Part shown: positions 44,299 through 53,270 of the stretch, piece after piece
How positions within the stretch are numbered: position 1 is the stretch's first letter
Layout: each line of letters begins with the position of its first letter
NCBI GenBank assembly: GCA_016795425.1
Contig: JAEUHG010000040.1
Span: 1-57,817 of the forward strand
DNA from: Verrucomicrobiales bacterium
GTDB lineage: Bacteria > Verrucomicrobiota > Verrucomicrobiia > Limisphaerales > CAIMTB01
DNA: 57,817 bases
Direction of reading: 5' to 3'
Made by a program: the position numbers and the translations under genes
Notes under the pieces: generated by a model
Told to the model about the DNA's origin: nothing
Seen by the model: the letters and a program-made list of their open reading frames with translations, nothing else
The model's database searches: none

Positions 44299-47200
44299 TT
44301 GAGATGGCGGCGACCATATCGCCTCAGCGTTTGCCCTATCCTCCAGGGCCTGCTCCTGGTGGTTGGGTCGCTCATGGTCTCAACCGCCCTCTGGGCGGCC
44401 GTTCGGTCCCCTTCAACCAGCCAGGGCGACTCCTCGTCCATTGAGATCTCGACTTGGGATCAGTTGGCGGCGCTGCCCGCCGATAAGGCGGTCCAGGGAC
44501 ATCCGGTTCGAATCCGAGGCGTGGTGGTCTGCTATGACCTGGAGTGGGGCCAACTGTACATCCACGACGGTCGATCGATTCAATACTTCAGTCCCACGCT
44601 GTTCCCTGAGCGCCCCGGACCGGGCACACAGGTGGAGATCACGGGCGTCACGCGTGTCGTCGAGCACTGGGCAGACATCGACCAACCGGTCATGCGAAGG
44701 ATCGGCTCGCAGGAACTTCCGCCCGCGCCTCGACTGAGGTTCTCGGAGTTGACGCAACGCATCGGGCAATGGGTTGAGATTTCGGGTCAGATTCGCCGAG
44801 CCGACGACAGCAAGGGACGCCTGTGCCTCACCCTTCGCGATGCGGGGCTCTCCTGCCTGGTCTACATCATGGGCCCGTCAGCCGGCACCGATCCCCGAGA
44901 ATACCTGGGCCGGGAGATTTGCCTTCGCGGGATCAACGCAAGCAAGGTCCAAGCCGGTGCCTTGACGGAAATCATCATCTTCGCGCCCGGAACCAGCGAA
45001 CTTCGCATGGTCGGTCCCCTCCTCGATCTCCACACTCTCCCGACCCTCTCGATTGACGCTTTGCTCGGTCGAGAGCTCGGCGAATGGACCAACCATCCGG
45101 TCCGACTGTCCGGCCTCGTCACCACGTACCAACCTGGGGAATACGTGGTGATCCAGGAGCCCACCGGAACCCTTCGCGCCGAGGTGGCGCAGGTGTCGCG
45201 CGCGCGCATCGGCGAGCGCATCAGCGTTTGGGGTTACCTGTCGGTGCGACCGGAGGAAGCCGTTCTCACCGATGCCTTCTTCGAACCGTCGGCTGCTCCG
45301 ATTGTTCGACCGCTTTCCACCGCTCCGTCGGCGGTTTCACCTCTTCCAGTCCAGACACCGCCTCTCACCCAAATCTCGAATATCTTCACGATTCCGCGCG
45401 ATCAACTGGCGAAGCGCTTTCCGGTCCGACTGAAGGGTGTGATGACCTATTCTGACCCGGAATACGCCAATGGATTTCTGCAGCAAGGCGATTTCGCCAT
45501 TTACCTCCAACTGCGTCAGGAGGGGATTCGCGCGGGGCAATGGGTTGAGGTCGAGGGTGTCACCGATCCGGGCGGATTCGCGCCGCAGATCAACGACGTG
45601 ACGGTCGAGATTCTCGGATCCGCCCCTCTTCCGATCCCGCTGCGAGTCAGCCTCAATGACCTGGCAGGTGGCGACCTGGATTCCCATTTCGTCGAACTGG
45701 AAGGGGTGGTTCGTCGCGCCGAAGCCGAATGGAACCATCTGCGAATGACCCTTGGCTCCCGTCAGGGTCGATTCGATGCCATCGTGCCAGGTGTCAGCAA
45801 CACGATGGTCGCCCAGCGATTTGTCGGCGCGCGATTGGCAGTATCAGGAGCCTGCGCCTCCATGATGAACGCGCGAGGGCAGATCAGCGGCGTGACCCTG
45901 CACGTCCCAAACCTGGATGGGTTACGAACGCTCAGTCCCGCCCAGGAAGACCCCTTCAACCACCCGATCACTCCCATCGGGGCGGTCGCCACCTTTGATG
46001 CCCCAAGGGTTGGCGGCGGCCGAATCAAGGTCTCTGGCACGATCACGCTCCAGGACCCCCCCTCGAGCATCTATATTCAAGATGCATCGGGAGGAATGCG
46101 ATTGGCCACCTACACGACCAACGCACTCAAGATGGGCGATACCATCGAAGCCGTGGGATTTCCTGCCTTGGGAGATTTTTCCCCCTGCCTCGAAGAGGTC
46201 CTGCTCCAAAGCGTCGCCCCTGGCCCACCCGTCGTTCCCCTCCAAAGCACCGCCCATGAGATCCTGGCATCGGGTCGCAGCGATGGATGCCTCGTCAACC
46301 TTAAGGCGCGCCTGATTCAGCGCGTATCGCATTCAGCCCAGCCCAGGCTGGTCCTGCAGGATGGCCCCATCGTGTTCGCCGCATATCTGGTCGGCCCCAC
46401 CGCGGACGAACATCTCCGCGATTTGGAGGTCGGCAGTCTCCTGCGCCTGACGGGTGTCAGCGTGGTCCAGGGCGGCCATTCGCGTGATCCGGAGTCCTTC
46501 CGCCTGCTGGTCGGCAGCGTGGCGGACGTCCATTTGCTGGATCGACCGTCCTGGTGGTCCGTTCGTCGCGCACTGACGATCGCGGGTGGCTTGGCGTTGG
46601 CAGCGCTCTTGGCCCTGTTCTGGGTGGGATCCTTGCGGCGGCGCGTTCATGCCCAGACCGACGTCATTCGCCGTCAACTCGAGGAGGGCAAGACCTTCGC
46701 GGATTCCCTCGACCGTGAACGCAATCTTCTGGCAACACTGATCGACCACCTTCCTGACCACGTGTTTGTCATGGATGGCGCCGGTCGACTTCTCGTCACC
46801 AACCGTTCCTACGATCGCTTCGTTGGCGGTCCGATCGACACCGACACCACGTGGCGGGAGCACGCCCACTCAATCACGAACTCACCGAAGCCGGAATCAC
46901 CGATGGCCGCGGAGGATCGCTCGGTCCTCGAGGAGGGCGCCCGTATCATCGACTCCGAGCGATCCCTACCGAGCGCGGATGGCACACCCCGATGGCTCTC
47001 GGTTTCCAAGGTGCCGCTCAAGGACCGGACAGGATCCATCGTGGGATTGTTGGGCATCCGGCACGACGTGACGGACCGCAAGCGCACCGAAACCGAGCTT
47101 CTGGAAATCCACCGTCAATTGCTCGCGGCATCTCACAGGGCCGGCATGGCGGAAGTCGCCACCAGCGTTCTCCATAACGTCGGAAACGTTCTCACCAGCA

Positions 47201-48063
47201 TTAATGTCTCGGTGAAATGCCTGATTGATCAACTTCTCGGGTCCAAGGTCCGCCAGGTTTCGCGACTGGCGGACATGCTTCCCGGCAGCAATACCGAACT
47301 GGCCCATTTTCTACTTCACGACCCCAGGGGATGTCGGATTCCCGAGTACCTCCGACAATTGTCGGAGCATCTCGGCGCGGAGCGGGAGGGGACATTACGC
47401 GAACTCCACTTGCTGAGACGCAACGTCGATCACATCAAACACATCGTCGCGCGCCAACAAGACCATGCACGTGCGATGGGCGTCACGGAATCCATCCCGG
47501 TACGGGACCTGGTCGACGACGCGGTGAGCATGTGTTCCACCGGGCCACAGGGTCCGCGTATCTCCATTGAACGTCATTATCCCGCCGCCGACATCCCCAA
47601 CCTGGTTCTCGACCGCCACAAGGCCCTCGAGATTTTGGTCAACCTCGTGCGCAACGCCATCCAGGCTTGCGAGGAGGCCCAACCGACCAATCCCAAGATC
47701 GATATCAAGGTCGAAGCCAACGAGGACCATGTCCTCATTTCCATTGTCGACAATGGATCGGGAATCGCCCCCGAGCATCGCCCCATGCTCTTCCGTTACG
47801 GATTCACCACACGTCAGGGTGGCCATGGATTCGGTCTGCACAACGCGGCGTTGGCCGCCAAGGCCCTCGGCGGCGAGTTGCGGGCCTTTAGCGATGGTCC
47901 GTCCCGTGGGGCGACATTCACGCTGGTGGTACCGTTCGGATCGGATGGCTCGTATTCCGCCGAAACGCCGCAACTTCACGATGCCCCAGGCGAACCAGGG
48001 CCATCCGTAGCTGCTGCAGGGGAAGGAGCGCGGGCCGGCCAGCAAGGAATCGACGCCGGTTGA
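44299..48063 (+). CDS. Sensor histidine kinase with repeated OB-like extracytoplasmic modules
   Basis: This 1254-residue protein starts at TTG 44299 and has a signal/anchor (about residues 10-35). A periplasmic region of about 700 residues contains at least six repeated beta modules marked by 'VRIRGVVVCYD', 'VEISGQIRRAD', 'VRLSGLVTTY', 'VRLKGVMTYSD', 'VELEGVVRRAE' and 'IKVSGTITLQD', resembling OB-fold repeats. A membrane helix (about 757-778), a short coiled coil and a PAS domain ('DHVFVMDGAGRLLVTNRSYDRF', about 815-925) follow. The phospho-acceptor region has His959 in 'SVLHNVGNVLTSI', as in HPK4-type kinases. The ATPase domain shows an N box ('NLVRNAIQACE'), 'DNGSGI' and 'GGHGFGLHNA'. No response regulator is adjacent, so it is an orphan kinase with an unknown signal. 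Confidence 0.88.
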   Translation: MRWRRPYRLSVCPILQGLLLVVGSLMVSTALWAAVRSPSTSQGDSSSIEISTWDQLAALPADKAVQGHPVRIRGVVVCYDLEWGQLYIHDGRSIQYFSPTLFPERPGPGTQVEITGVTRVVEHWADIDQPVMRRIGSQELPPAPRLRFSELTQRIGQWVEISGQIRRADDSKGRLCLTLRDAGLSCLVYIMGPSAGTDPREYLGREICLRGINASKVQAGALTEIIIFAPGTSELRMVGPLLDLHTLPTLSIDALLGRELGEWTNHPVRLSGLVTTYQPGEYVVIQEPTGTLRAEVAQVSRARIGERISVWGYLSVRPEEAVLTDAFFEPSAAPIVRPLSTAPSAVSPLPVQTPPLTQISNIFTIPRDQLAKRFPVRLKGVMTYSDPEYANGFLQQGDFAIYLQLRQEGIRAGQWVEVEGVTDPGGFAPQINDVTVEILGSAPLPIPLRVSLNDLAGGDLDSHFVELEGVVRRAEAEWNHLRMTLGSRQGRFDAIVPGVSNTMVAQRFVGARLAVSGACASMMNARGQISGVTLHVPNLDGLRTLSPAQEDPFNHPITPIGAVATFDAPRVGGGRIKVSGTITLQDPPSSIYIQDASGGMRLATYTTNALKMGDTIEAVGFPALGDFSPCLEEVLLQSVAPGPPVVPLQSTAHEILASGRSDGCLVNLKARLIQRVSHSAQPRLVLQDGPIVFAAYLVGPTADEHLRDLEVGSLLRLTGVSVVQGGHSRDPESFRLLVGSVADVHLLDRPSWWSVRRALTIAGGLALAALLALFWVGSLRRRVHAQTDVIRRQLEEGKTFADSLDRERNLLATLIDHLPDHVFVMDGAGRLLVTNRSYDRFVGGPIDTDTTWREHAHSITNSPKPESPMAAEDRSVLEEGARIIDSERSLPSADGTPRWLSVSKVPLKDRTGSIVGLLGIRHDVTDRKRTETELLEIHRQLLAASHRAGMAEVATSVLHNVGNVLTSINVSVKCLIDQLLGSKVRQVSRLADMLPGSNTELAHFLLHDPRGCRIPEYLRQLSEHLGAEREGTLRELHLLRRNVDHIKHIVARQQDHARAMGVTESIPVRDLVDDAVSMCSTGPQGPRISIERHYPAADIPNLVLDRHKALEILVNLVRNAIQACEEAQPTNPKIDIKVEANEDHVLISIVDNGSGIAPEHRPMLFRYGFTTRQGGHGFGLHNAALAAKALGGELRAFSDGPSRGATFTLVVPFGSDGSYSAETPQLHDAPGEPGPSVAAAGEGARAGQQGIDAG

Positions 48064-48097
48064 GCAGGGTCACGCCTGGCCGCCGGTCCGGATCGCC

Positions 48098-49429
48098 TCA
48101 CAGAAACTGCCGCGGCACCCAGCCTCGATTCCGAGCCTGTTTCGCCAAGTCCTCCCGAAAGTCAGGATGCGCGATGGAAATCAACGCACGCACCCGTTCC
48201 GGGACCGATCGCCCTTTCAGGTTCACCACGCCCCATTCGGTGGCCACATACATGATGTCGGTGCGGGGCGTCGTCACGATGTTGCCCGGCGTCAACTCCG
48301 CCACGATCCGGCTCTCCACCACGCCATCCTTCCGCAGGCGTGTGGAAGGGAGGCACATGAAGGACTTGCCACCGCGCGACGCATAGGCGCCGCGCACGAA
48401 CTGAAGTTGGCCGCCGGTTCCGCTGATGTGGCGATGCCCAACGCTTTCCGATGCTGCCTGTCCCTGCAAATCCACTTGCGTGGTGCTGTTCACCGACACC
48501 ACCCGATCATTGGCCATGATCGCGTGCGGGAGATTGGTCCGATCCACCGGCTGGGTCTCCATGGCGACGTTTTCATGGATGAACCGATACTGTCGCGCGG
48601 AACCCGCCGCAAAGGTGAACACCATGCGACCCGGGGAACTCCGCTTAAGCGCCCCCGTCACCAGCCCGGCCTCATGCAGATCCACCAAACCATCGGTTAA
48701 CATCTCGGTGTGAACCCCCAGGTTCCGACGACCCGCCTCGCGCAACGCCGCGCACACGGCATTGGGCATGCCACCAATGCCAATCTGCAAACACGCTCCA
48801 TCCTCCACTTCGGCCGCGATGTGGCGGGCCATGCGCAAGTCGACTTCCGATGGCGGGGGATTGGCGATTTCAGGAGGTCCCGACCCGTCCGTCTCCATCA
48901 CGAAATCAACATCCGACCGGTGTATGCCGTTCTCAGGTCCGTGCACATAAGGAAGGAAGGGATCGACCTCAATGACCACCTTGCGGGCGCGTTCGAGGAT
49001 GGCGGCATGGTAGGTGCAAGCCCCGCTGAAGTTGAAAAATCCTCGGGCATCGCAGGGACAACACTTCACCACCGCCACATCCACCGGATCCAGGAAGCGG
49101 CGGTAGAGGTCCGGTGCCTCCCCGAAATTCATCGGAATGTAATGCGCCAGGCCTTCGGTGTGTTGGCGGCGGTCGTATTTCGAAAAATGCCAATTCAACC
49201 ACAGGATTCGTTCCGCCGAAGGAGCCGGGGGTGGTTCCAACACCGCGCGGGGCCGCATCGAAAACGCCGCGCGAATCTTGACGTCGACCAACTCATCCCG
49301 CCTTGCCGCCAGGGCCCGGTCAAAAACATCCGGCTGGCCCATGCCGAACCCGTAGTCCACCCAATTGCCGGACTTTACCAGAGCGGCGGCTTCCTCCGGC
49401 GCAATTCGCGTCGCTGAACGAGATCCCAT
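48098..49429 (-). CDS. Acetyl-CoA hydrolase/CoA-transferase family (4-hydroxybutyrate or acyl-CoA transferase-like)
   Basis: This 443-residue cytosolic enzyme moves CoA between acyl groups. Family motifs are visible: the Gly-rich 'GIGGMPNAV' (about residues 222-230), the region with the catalytic Glu in 'GVHTEMLTDG', and 'LQFVRGAYASRGGKSF' near the C-terminus. Length fits the family (430-450). The start at 49427-49429 skips a longer frame that would run into the upstream gene. It lies 25 bp after the aldehyde dehydrogenase gene, as a two-gene leftward operon. The pair suggests aldehyde oxidation followed by CoA transfer; the actual substrate is not known. Confidence 0.85.
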   Translation of the reverse strand: MGSRSATRIAPEEAAALVKSGNWVDYGFGMGQPDVFDRALAARRDELVDVKIRAAFSMRPRAVLEPPPAPSAERILWLNWHFSKYDRRQHTEGLAHYIPMNFGEAPDLYRRFLDPVDVAVVKCCPCDARGFFNFSGACTYHAAILERARKVVIEVDPFLPYVHGPENGIHRSDVDFVMETDGSGPPEIANPPPSEVDLRMARHIAAEVEDGACLQIGIGGMPNAVCAALREAGRRNLGVHTEMLTDGLVDLHEAGLVTGALKRSSPGRMVFTFAAGSARQYRFIHENVAMETQPVDRTNLPHAIMANDRVVSVNSTTQVDLQGQAASESVGHRHISGTGGQLQFVRGAYASRGGKSFMCLPSTRLRKDGVVESRIVAELTPGNIVTTPRTDIMYVATEWGVVNLKGRSVPERVRALISIAHPDFREDLAKQARNRGWVPRQFL

Positions 49430-49454
49430 GGGAGGTGCGGGGTCGACAACCCGA

Positions 49455-50942
49455 TCAGGCGCGAGGCCGAACGATCGACTGGGACCGCAGATAATCCAGG
49501 AGGGTTTCGGGTCCCAGAACTCCTCCACCGCATCCGCTCAGATTGCAGCCGGCATAGGGGATACCATGCGCGAAGAGATTATGGGCGTTGATCCAACTGT
49601 TTCCCGCGACCAACTGTTCGGCCACCCGCCCTGCCCGTGCGAGATCGGCGCTCCAGACACTGTTCGCCAGCCCGTAAGTCGAGCGATTCACCAAATCAAT
49701 CGCCTCTTGTTCCTCGCGGAAGGTCATCAGGAACGCCGCCGGACCGAAAATCTCGTCCCGGGCGCAAATGTTCTCCGGATCACCCCTCAAAAGCGCCGGC
49801 TTCAGATAATAACCACCCTCGTGCCCGGGCACAGCCGCCACCCCGCCAGATAGGATGGCTTCGGCGCCTTCGCCAATCCCTCGTTCCAGGTAGCCAAGGA
49901 CACGACGGCGCTGCTTCTCGCTGACCACCGGCCCCAGATCCGCGTTGGGATCGCCGCCATACCCGATGCGCAATCCCTGCATTGCCGCCTTGGCCACTTC
50001 GACGAATCGATCCCGAATCCTCTCATGGACAATCCATCGGGTCGCGGTGCAGCAAACCTGCCCCGCATTCAGCGTTACCGCACCCACCAACGCCTTGGCC
50101 GCACCGGCGACATCCACGTCGTCGAAAACCACCGCCGCACCTTTGCCACCCAGCTCGAGTTTCACGGGCACCAGATTGCGACCGCATGACTCCGCCACCA
50201 AACGCCCCACTTCGGGCGACCCCGTGAACGACATTCGGCGAATGCCCGGGTGGGCGGCGAGCGCAGCCCCTGCCGTTGAGCCGAAGCCCGTCACCACGTT
50301 GACCACACCGGCCGGCAACCCGGCGGCCTCGGCGAGCTTGGCGAAGTAGAGCGTTGAGAGCGGCGTGTCCTCGGCTGGCTTGATGACCACCGTATTGCCG
50401 GCAGCCAACGCCGGTGCCACTCCCCAACCCACGAGAAGAAAAGGGAAGTTCCACGGAAAGATGAATCCGCAGACTCCGTATGGAACCCGCAACGTGTGCG
50501 CCTCGAATCCCGACACACCAATCGGCTCCCGGCGTCGGGTATGCACCGCGAGGTCGGCATAATATCGCAGCGTCGCCGCAGCATGCGGGATATCGAAGGC
50601 CGCCGCCTGGGCCCTGGGCTTGCCCACATCCAGGGATTCGATCTGTGCAATTGCCTCGGCGTGCCGATCAATGAGGTCCGCCAATCGATGCAGCAGGGCC
50701 GCACGATCGTTCGGCGGCAGGGTCGACCATCCGCTGGTTCGGTAAGCCTCCTGCGCGGCGCGCACCGCCTGATCGACCTCTGATGCACCACCGCACGCCA
50801 CGTTGGCCAGGACGGTGCCGCGACCCGGGTCTCGTGTTTCGAAGGTTTCGCCCGATGCCGCGTCGATCCAACGACCGCCGACGTGCATGCGTTGGACCGG
50901 CGACTGGAGAAATGCCGCCGCCTCGGGATGAAGCATAGTCAT
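49455..50942 (-). CDS. Aldehyde dehydrogenase (NAD(P)-dependent)
   Basis: This 495-residue cytosolic enzyme oxidises an aldehyde to the acid. It shows the Rossmann fold with 'FTGSPEVGRLV', the catalytic Glu (about residue 262, 'LELGGKG') and the active-site Cys (about 296, 'NAGQVCCTATRW'), plus the late motif 'EIFGPAAFLMTF'. Length and motifs fit the betaine/aromatic-aldehyde branch of the superfamily, but the substrate cannot be assigned. The start at 50940-50942 has GGAAAGG six bases upstream; an internal start two codons later is possible. It is the first gene of the operon with the CoA-transferase. Candidate operator repeats lie about 150-250 bp upstream. Confidence 0.9.
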   Translation of the reverse strand: MTMLHPEAAAFLQSPVQRMHVGGRWIDAASGETFETRDPGRGTVLANVACGGASEVDQAVRAAQEAYRTSGWSTLPPNDRAALLHRLADLIDRHAEAIAQIESLDVGKPRAQAAAFDIPHAAATLRYYADLAVHTRRREPIGVSGFEAHTLRVPYGVCGFIFPWNFPFLLVGWGVAPALAAGNTVVIKPAEDTPLSTLYFAKLAEAAGLPAGVVNVVTGFGSTAGAALAAHPGIRRMSFTGSPEVGRLVAESCGRNLVPVKLELGGKGAAVVFDDVDVAGAAKALVGAVTLNAGQVCCTATRWIVHERIRDRFVEVAKAAMQGLRIGYGGDPNADLGPVVSEKQRRRVLGYLERGIGEGAEAILSGGVAAVPGHEGGYYLKPALLRGDPENICARDEIFGPAAFLMTFREEQEAIDLVNRSTYGLANSVWSADLARAGRVAEQLVAGNSWINAHNLFAHGIPYAGCNLSGCGGGVLGPETLLDYLRSQSIVRPRA

Positions 50943-51101
50943 ATCGAGCCTTTCCGTGGGAACACCGAAGACCATGCCAGGGAAACCGCCGGCGAAAAGT
51001 CCCGATTCCTCGATCCACGTTAGGAACGGTTATGGCGACCCGGCATACGGCCCAAGGCTGGGTCGGTGCCGTTACCGGCCATGGGGGCTCGGCATCCCTG
51101 A

Positions 51102-51154
51102 TGCAACATGCAGGTCGACCTTCCTGCGCGGCGCGGCTGACCGTGCAACGTGCA
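51102..51154. promoter_or_regulatory. Pair of TGCAAC(R)TGCA sites, 42 bp apart
   Basis: Two 11-bp near-identical, partly palindromic sequences sit four helical turns apart, a spacing typical of cooperatively bound operators. The function is inferred. Confidence 0.35.
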
Positions 51155-51170
51155 TGAGGCAACGGGTGGC

Positions 51171-51189
51171 AGTGTGCGGTTTGCACACT
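51171..51189. promoter_or_regulatory. Perfect inverted repeat AGTGTGC-N5-GCACACT
   Basis: This 7-bp dyad with a 5-nt spacer lies 126 bp upstream of the DUF4142 start. It could be an operator or a small hairpin. Confidence 0.35.
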
Positions 51190-51314
51190 CAATCGCCGGT
51201 TCCACACGGGTTCCGTGCCCGAAATCCGGGGCAAAACCGAGGGATTCGCGGGTGGTGTGGAGTGGCATACGCGCTGCATGGGAATCTCGAAAGGTTTCAA
51301 CCAAGGAAACTGCC

Positions 51315-52103
51315 ATGCAAAAACGATTGCCCATCACCCTCATCACCACGGTCGTGCTTGCCGTTGGCCGCCTCGCCGCCGAAACCCCGGCTGCCGATCC
51401 GGCACCCCCAAAGGATCCAGCCCGGACCACTGAAACACCGGCCCCAGCCGCCAACCTTCCGCCACCCATTCTCAAAGTCCCCGGCAAAGCGGGTGCGGAG
51501 GAACAGTTCGTTCAATCCGCGATCCTGGATTTCCATCGCACGACGGAGATCTCGAGGCTCGCGATGGAACGCGGACAAAACGCCGAGGTGAAGCAGTTGG
51601 CCAGTGCCCTCACGGCCGATCACTCCGCGATGACCCAGGACCTCGTCGCGCTCGCCCAACGCAAGGGCGTCGAGAACCCCCTCGAAGAACCCAAAGTCCC
51701 GGTCGCCAGCCCCGAAGGGCCGGTAACGCGCCGTGAACTCAGTCCGTTCTCGAAGGTACCCCAGACCAAGGTGGTCGAGCCTTCGGAGACGACTTCGACC
51801 TCACCGAAGGACGCACCGGCCGCGGTCGGATCCAGGACCGATCCCATCGCTCAGCATCTGGTGCAGAAGCTGCAAGCCTTGTACGGCGACGCCTTCGATA
51901 AGCGTTACCTGCAGGAACTCTCCCGGCAGCACGACAAGGCCACCCAAAACTGTGAGCAAGCCTCGCGGTATCTGGCGGATGAGGACCTCAAAAAATTTGC
52001 GGCCGCCACTCTGCCAAAGCTTCAGGAGCACCGGCAGCGGATCACGGAACTGGCTCAGCGTATGAACGTCAACCTTGCCTCCCAGGAGCAAGCGAGCCGG
52101 TAA
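51315..52103 (+). CDS. Exported DUF4142 protein
   Basis: This 262-residue protein has a signal peptide (about residues 1-22) and then a Pro/Ala-rich linker. A DUF4142-type four-helix ferritin-like segment follows ('FVQSAILDFHRTTEISRLAMERGQNAEVKQLASAL', about 60-110). A second helical block ('FDKRYLQELSRQHDKATQNCEQASRYL', about 185-245) is joined to it by a long low-complexity linker (about 115-170). The family is found in the envelope of many bacteria; no function is assigned. AAGGA lies eight bases upstream of the start at 51315. Confidence 0.85.
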   Translation: MQKRLPITLITTVVLAVGRLAAETPAADPAPPKDPARTTETPAPAANLPPPILKVPGKAGAEEQFVQSAILDFHRTTEISRLAMERGQNAEVKQLASALTADHSAMTQDLVALAQRKGVENPLEEPKVPVASPEGPVTRRELSPFSKVPQTKVVEPSETTSTSPKDAPAAVGSRTDPIAQHLVQKLQALYGDAFDKRYLQELSRQHDKATQNCEQASRYLADEDLKKFAAATLPKLQEHRQRITELAQRMNVNLASQEQASR

Positions 52104-52184
52104 CCCCTTCCTCCAGCCCCCGTCGCTGTGTCCGTTCGACCCGCGTCCCGAAGCCGGTTCTGCCGGCATCGGGGCGTCGGCTAC

Positions 52185-53198
52185 TTACTTCTTGGGCTCT
52201 TCCTTCTTCTCCGCCGGCGCGTTCGTGGTCGCGGCGCTCAACACAATGCCCGTGTTGATGTTCAGTCCTGGAAGAGCCTCCTGCAGCTTCTTGGTTCCTT
52301 CCGGAGTCACCTTCGTCTGCCAAAGGTAAAGGTTCCGCAAATGCTTCATTCCCTCGAGGTGCACCAAGGCAGCATCCGAAACCCCGGTTCCGTACAGATT
52401 CAGCGAAGTCAGGTTTTTGAGTCCGGCCAGATGCGCCACGCCGGCATCGGTGATGGCCGTCAATTCCAGGCCCAAAACCTGCAAATAAGGCAGACCCTTC
52501 AAGGCCACCAAACCGGCATCGGTGATCTTGGTTCCGCCCAACCGCGCCTCCGTCAGGCTGGTCACGTCCTTGAGCGGCGCAATCACCTGGTCGGTGACAC
52601 TCGTTCCCAGAGGCCGAAGATTGACTTCGCGCCAGGGAATATTCTGGGCAATGGGTCGAACATCGATGCCTGCTTTGGCCAGCGCGGCCAAGGCGTCGGT
52701 TTCCGCAGCGGCTGGTTTGAAGTCCTTGGGCAGCTCGGGCTCGGGGACGGCGGGTTTCGCCGGCGCGGAAGACGCGGGTGCGGCCGCGGTTGGCTTTGCA
52801 TCGGCATCCCCTGCCCCCTTGAGGACGAGGCCCTCGGGCCAGTTCGCTCCTTCGTTGATCCAATTCTTCAGGATCGCGATTTCCTCGGCACTGAGCGGAA
52901 GCCCCTCGGGAGGCATGTGATCGTCATCTTCCTTGGGAAGCGCCACTCGACGATGAAGCTCGCTCGCGGCGGCATCACCCGCCTTGACCGACGGTCCGCC
53001 CTTGCCGCCCTTCATCAAATCGGCCTGGGTGTCGAGACGCAGCTTGCCCTTCTGCTTCTCCGCCCCGTGACATTCGACGCAGTGCTTCTGAAGAATCGGA
53101 GCGACTTCCTTTGCAAAATCCACCGCTGCCCCGGCCGGCAGGATCAAGGCCGAGGCCAGCATGCCGACGCTGGTGATCCGAACACTGAATAGGCTCAT
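52185..53198 (-). CDS. Exported cytochrome c (planctomycete type) fused to leucine-rich repeats
   Basis: This 337-residue protein has a signal peptide (about residues 8-25). Its cytochrome domain has heme motif CVECH (Cys40, Cys43, His44) in the 'VAPILQKHCVECHG' context typical of planctomycete/verrucomicrobial PSCyt1 domains, and a likely axial Met in 'DHMPPEG' (about 98). A Pro/Ala linker precedes about six leucine-rich repeats ('LTEARLGGTKITDAGLVALKGL' style, about 170-320). It is probably a periplasmic electron-transfer or binding protein. It lies upstream of, and probably is expressed with, a cytochrome c biogenesis gene (72-bp gap, same strand). Confidence 0.85.
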   Translation of the reverse strand: MSLFSVRITSVGMLASALILPAGAAVDFAKEVAPILQKHCVECHGAEKQKGKLRLDTQADLMKGGKGGPSVKAGDAAASELHRRVALPKEDDDHMPPEGLPLSAEEIAILKNWINEGANWPEGLVLKGAGDADAKPTAAAPASSAPAKPAVPEPELPKDFKPAAAETDALAALAKAGIDVRPIAQNIPWREVNLRPLGTSVTDQVIAPLKDVTSLTEARLGGTKITDAGLVALKGLPYLQVLGLELTAITDAGVAHLAGLKNLTSLNLYGTGVSDAALVHLEGMKHLRNLYLWQTKVTPEGTKKLQEALPGLNINTGIVLSAATTNAPAEKKEEPKK

Positions 53199-53270
53199 GG
53201 CGAAAGGTTAGGGGACTTCCGTCGCGAACCGGAAGCGAAAGGTTGGAGGATTCGTCGGAGCGCCCACCGC

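Larger units (their letters stand above)
50943..51314. other. Divergent intergenic region with operator-like repeats (372 bp)
   Basis: This separates the leftward ALDH operon from the rightward DUF4142 gene. It contains TGCAACATGCA (51102-51112) and TGCAACGTGCA (51144-51154), 42 bp apart, and a perfect 7-bp inverted repeat (51171-51189). No gene was seen. Confidence 0.5.

Noticed and set aside
44505..44515. tRNA T-arm-like GGTTCGAATCC
   Set aside because: It lies inside the kinase coding sequence and no acceptor, D or anticodon arms fit around it.
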